Shown here in pieces: positions 62,112 through 64,000 of a stretch of DNA of 64,000 nt (position 1 is its first letter; each line of letters opens with the position of its first letter). The stretch spans positions 127,058 through 191,057 of the forward strand of contig NZ_VNJJ01000004.1 of the NCBI RefSeq assembly GCF_007786475.1, in the 5' to 3' direction. The notes below the pieces were generated by a model, which saw nothing but the letters and a program-made list of their open reading frames with translations, made no database searches and was not told the DNA's origin. This DNA is from Cohnella terricola (GTDB lineage Bacteria > Bacillota > Bacilli > Paenibacillales > Paenibacillaceae). The translations under genes were made by a program, and so were the position numbers.

Positions 62112-64000
62112 TTAGTTTTCCTGCAACCAACCGTCGAGAATCATTCTAGCCGCAGCCGCCAGCGTCTGGATGTCGATTTTGCCGCTATTGAAAATATCGG
62201 CAGCCTGGATCTCGCTCCAGTTCGCATCCGACGACGTCGTTCCGTAATACTTGGCAATGATGGACAGGTCGCTGATTGTGACCCTCGTTTGGCCTGGTAC
62301 CAGCGTAACAATCTTCGTCAAGAACGTTTGCAGTGCGGAATTGATAGCCGCAGTCGCATTGTTCACTTGCGATTGCGTTGCCGCCGTACTGTTCAGCACC
62401 GCGTTCGCGGAGTTAATAGCCGCCAGCAATGCCGCTTTCGCTTCCGCCGGATACTTGCCGAGCTTCGTGCCTTCAACCGCTGCATTGTATTTGCTTTGGG
62501 CAGCTGCAATAGCTGCTGTCAGCGCCTTTTTGTCTATGTTGCCGGGGTCGGGGTTTTTCGAATTATCGAACGCCTTGACCGCCGCATTCAGTGCAATCAG
62601 CGCATCTGCGACCTGTTGCTCGGTTGCCGCGGCATTGTCACGCACCGCCTTGGCGCTGTCGATCGCCGCTTGCAACTTCGCTTTCGCTCCGCTCGGATAT
62701 TGGCCGATCGCGCTGCCTTCCGTCGCTGTGTCATGTTTGCTCTGCGCGGCATTAATCGCGGAGATCAGCGCGGCCTTATCCGCGTCTGTAATTTGAATGC
62801 CGAGAGAGACTCCGTCAACCGGTTCGGCAGAACCCGCGTAGGAAACTTGGAAATCCGACAACGAAACCGTCGTTTCTCCTGATGCGGCTCCGGCCTTGGC
62901 CTTAGCATGGACAGCCAGTAGGTCTCCGACCGTCTGGATCGCATGACTGTCTCCTTCGCTGGCCATGATGATCAGAATTTGACCCTTATCCGCCTTGAGC
63001 GCTGTGCCCAGCACGACGAAATGGTCTTTAAGCGAAGTCAAAGCGCTATCCGCCAAGATGAGGGTTTGATCGCTGTTCGTGACGGTGTCGAATTCCAACT
63101 TGTCCGGATCGTAATTCAGGACGACATTAAGCGTCGTAAACTTCGAAGCCAATCTGCTTACACCGACGGTCAGATCGAACGGCTGCTGCCGCAGAACAGC
63201 CTCGGGACCGAGCAACGTCGCAGCGATTGCGGTTGCGTTCTGTCCGCTGATCGAGATCAACGCTTCGCCTTTCGTGTTCGATCCGTCGTTTGCCGTCGCG
63301 ATGACCTTCACCTGACCGTTATTGGCTGCGGTCAGCAAGCCGCTGCTCGAGATCGTCGCCTTGTCGGTCGGCGTACCGTCCGCATTCGCTGCCGACCAGC
63401 TTACCGACGTATTGTCTGCATCGGCCGGCAGCACTTCCGCGCGCATCTGCAACGTGCCGCCATTGGTCGTAATCGCGTTCGCGCCGTTCGCGCCGGTTAC
63501 GGCGATGCCGGTAACCGGTATCGATGTTGAACTGTCGCTATAGACGTTCAATTCAAAGATCGACCACCAGCTCGAATTTGTGCCCTTCTGCACGATCTTG
63601 ATGTATCTGGCCGTCTGATCCGCAAAATCCGCAACGACGTACGGCCCTGTCGCCGATTGGGTGACGATCGCGTTGCCCCATTCGACGCCATCGTTCGAAA
63701 CGTAGATTTCAAAACTTCGGGCATAGTCGGAACTAGTACCCGAATCCATGATGAGCTTGTTGAATTTCTGAACCTTCTTCATATCGATGACGATAGATTG
63801 ATCCGGAACCATCGGCGCGCCCGAAGACCAGCGGGTGGACATATTGCCGTCGAACATATTGGCAGGATTGTCGTTAGCCGGATTTGTCGTCGCCGTCCAG
63901 GCGCTTCGATTCAGAGACTTCTCCGTATCTGTGTAGACGGCGAATCCGTTCACCGACCACCAACTCGTCGATGTTCCCGTCTGTTGCACTTTGATGTAAC
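62112..64000 (-). CDS. Large modular surface protein (F5/8, Ig-like, cohesin, FIVAR, dockerin-like), 5' end beyond window
   Basis: At least 628 aa; the frame is open to the window edge (codons for YIK precede the first possible start). Domains in order: the end of one F5/8 type C (discoidin) domain, a full F5/8 C domain (about 30-155), a BIG2-like Ig domain (about 160-250), a cohesin-like beta-sandwich (about 255-385), two FIVAR helical repeats (about 400-475 and 480-555), and a dockerin-like tail (RVTISDLSIIAKYYGTTSSD ... DIFNSGKIDIQTLAAAARMI). Carbohydrate binding and surface assembly are likely; any catalytic domain would lie outside the window. Confidence 0.87.
   Translation of the reverse strand, partial: YIKVQQTGTSTSWWSVNGFAVYTDTEKSLNRSAWTATTNPANDNPANMFDGNMSTRWSSGAPMVPDQSIVIDMKKVQKFNKLIMDSGTSSDYARSFEIYVSNDGVEWGNAIVTQSATGPYVVADFADQTARYIKIVQKGTNSSWWSIFELNVYSDSSTSIPVTGIAVTGANGANAITTNGGTLQMRAEVLPADADNTSVSWSAANADGTPTDKATISSSGLLTAANNGQVKVIATANDGSNTKGEALISISGQNATAIAATLLGPEAVLRQQPFDLTVGVSRLASKFTTLNVVLNYDPDKLEFDTVTNSDQTLILADSALTSLKDHFVVLGTALKADKGQILIIMASEGDSHAIQTVGDLLAVHAKAKAGAASGETTVSLSDFQVSYAGSAEPVDGVSLGIQITDADKAALISAINAAQSKHDTATEGSAIGQYPSGAKAKLQAAIDSAKAVRDNAAATEQQVADALIALNAAVKAFDNSKNPDPGNIDKKALTAAIAAAQSKYNAAVEGTKLGKYPAEAKAALLAAINSANAVLNSTAATQSQVNNATAAINSALQTFLTKIVTLVPGQTRVTISDLSIIAKYYGTTSSDANWSEIQAADIFNSGKIDIQTLAAAARMILDGWLQEN

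Overview
The window looks like a chromosomal segment of a Gram-positive, spore-former-type Firmicute of the Paenibacillaceae (Cohnella- or Paenibacillus-like). The signs are moderately high GC, strong AGGAGG-type ribosome binding sites, B. subtilis-like Fnr, YesMN, LplBC and BlaI/BlaR1 proteins, SLH-domain surface proteins, a bacillithiol-type reductase, and many sugar-import operons each with its own AraC, LacI or two-component regulator. I see no rRNA, tRNA, insertion sequence or prophage.

Layout. 1-4.1 kb: end of a MacB-type ABC efflux pair, a BsuPI-like lipoprotein, an Fsr-like MFS pump, and a first palindromic tandem array. 4.1-8.2 kb: an operon of ECF sigma factor, membrane anti-sigma-like protein and a TPR/carboxypeptidase-like-domain protein; then a YhhQ-type queuosine-precursor transporter behind a preQ1-I riboswitch. 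8.2-12.1 kb: DHA2 MFS pump with a divergent PadR regulator and a PadR-type operator, a DoxX protein, and a YpdA/Bdr-type reductase. 12.2-17.2 kb: a second array, then an Nre-like sensor set (PAS kinase, LuxR-type regulator, GAF protein) divergent from an Fe-S Fnr regulator with a perfect Fnr box between, then a BNR-repeat lipoprotein. 17.2-21.6 kb: GH4 alpha-galactosidase with a divergent AraC regulator, and a BlaI/BlaR1 pair in which BlaR1 carries an extra, degenerate M23 domain. 21.7-32 kb: two separate Gfo/Idh oxidoreductase + ThuA couples (one under LacI, one next to AraC), a TIM-barrel isomerase, ClpP paralogue, ECF-type sigma factor, RNase Z, a second DoxX, a NUDIX hydrolase, and two more arrays.

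33-40.5 kb is a Yes-like pectin (rhamnogalacturonan) operon: two permeases, binding lipoprotein, YesM-type kinase, YesN-type regulator and GH105 hydrolase. 41-52 kb is a galactoside operon: two permeases, binding lipoprotein, GH42 beta-galactosidase, mutarotase-like protein and GH36 alpha-galactosidase, next to a membrane-bound AraC regulator. 52.2-57 kb is an OmpR/kinase/ABC exporter operon with an exported protein of unknown function. 57-61 kb is a GH78 rhamnosidase with a divergent AraC gene. The window ends in two surface-protein genes, one with cohesin + SLH domains and one with F5/8, Ig-like, cohesin, FIVAR and dockerin-like domains.

The most unusual feature is a set of intergenic tandem arrays (about 3.8, 12.2, 24.7, 25.6 and, degenerate, 40.7 kb). 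Their sequences differ, but they share a unit of 51 bp. In three of them the unit is a 21-bp inverted repeat plus a 30-bp linker.
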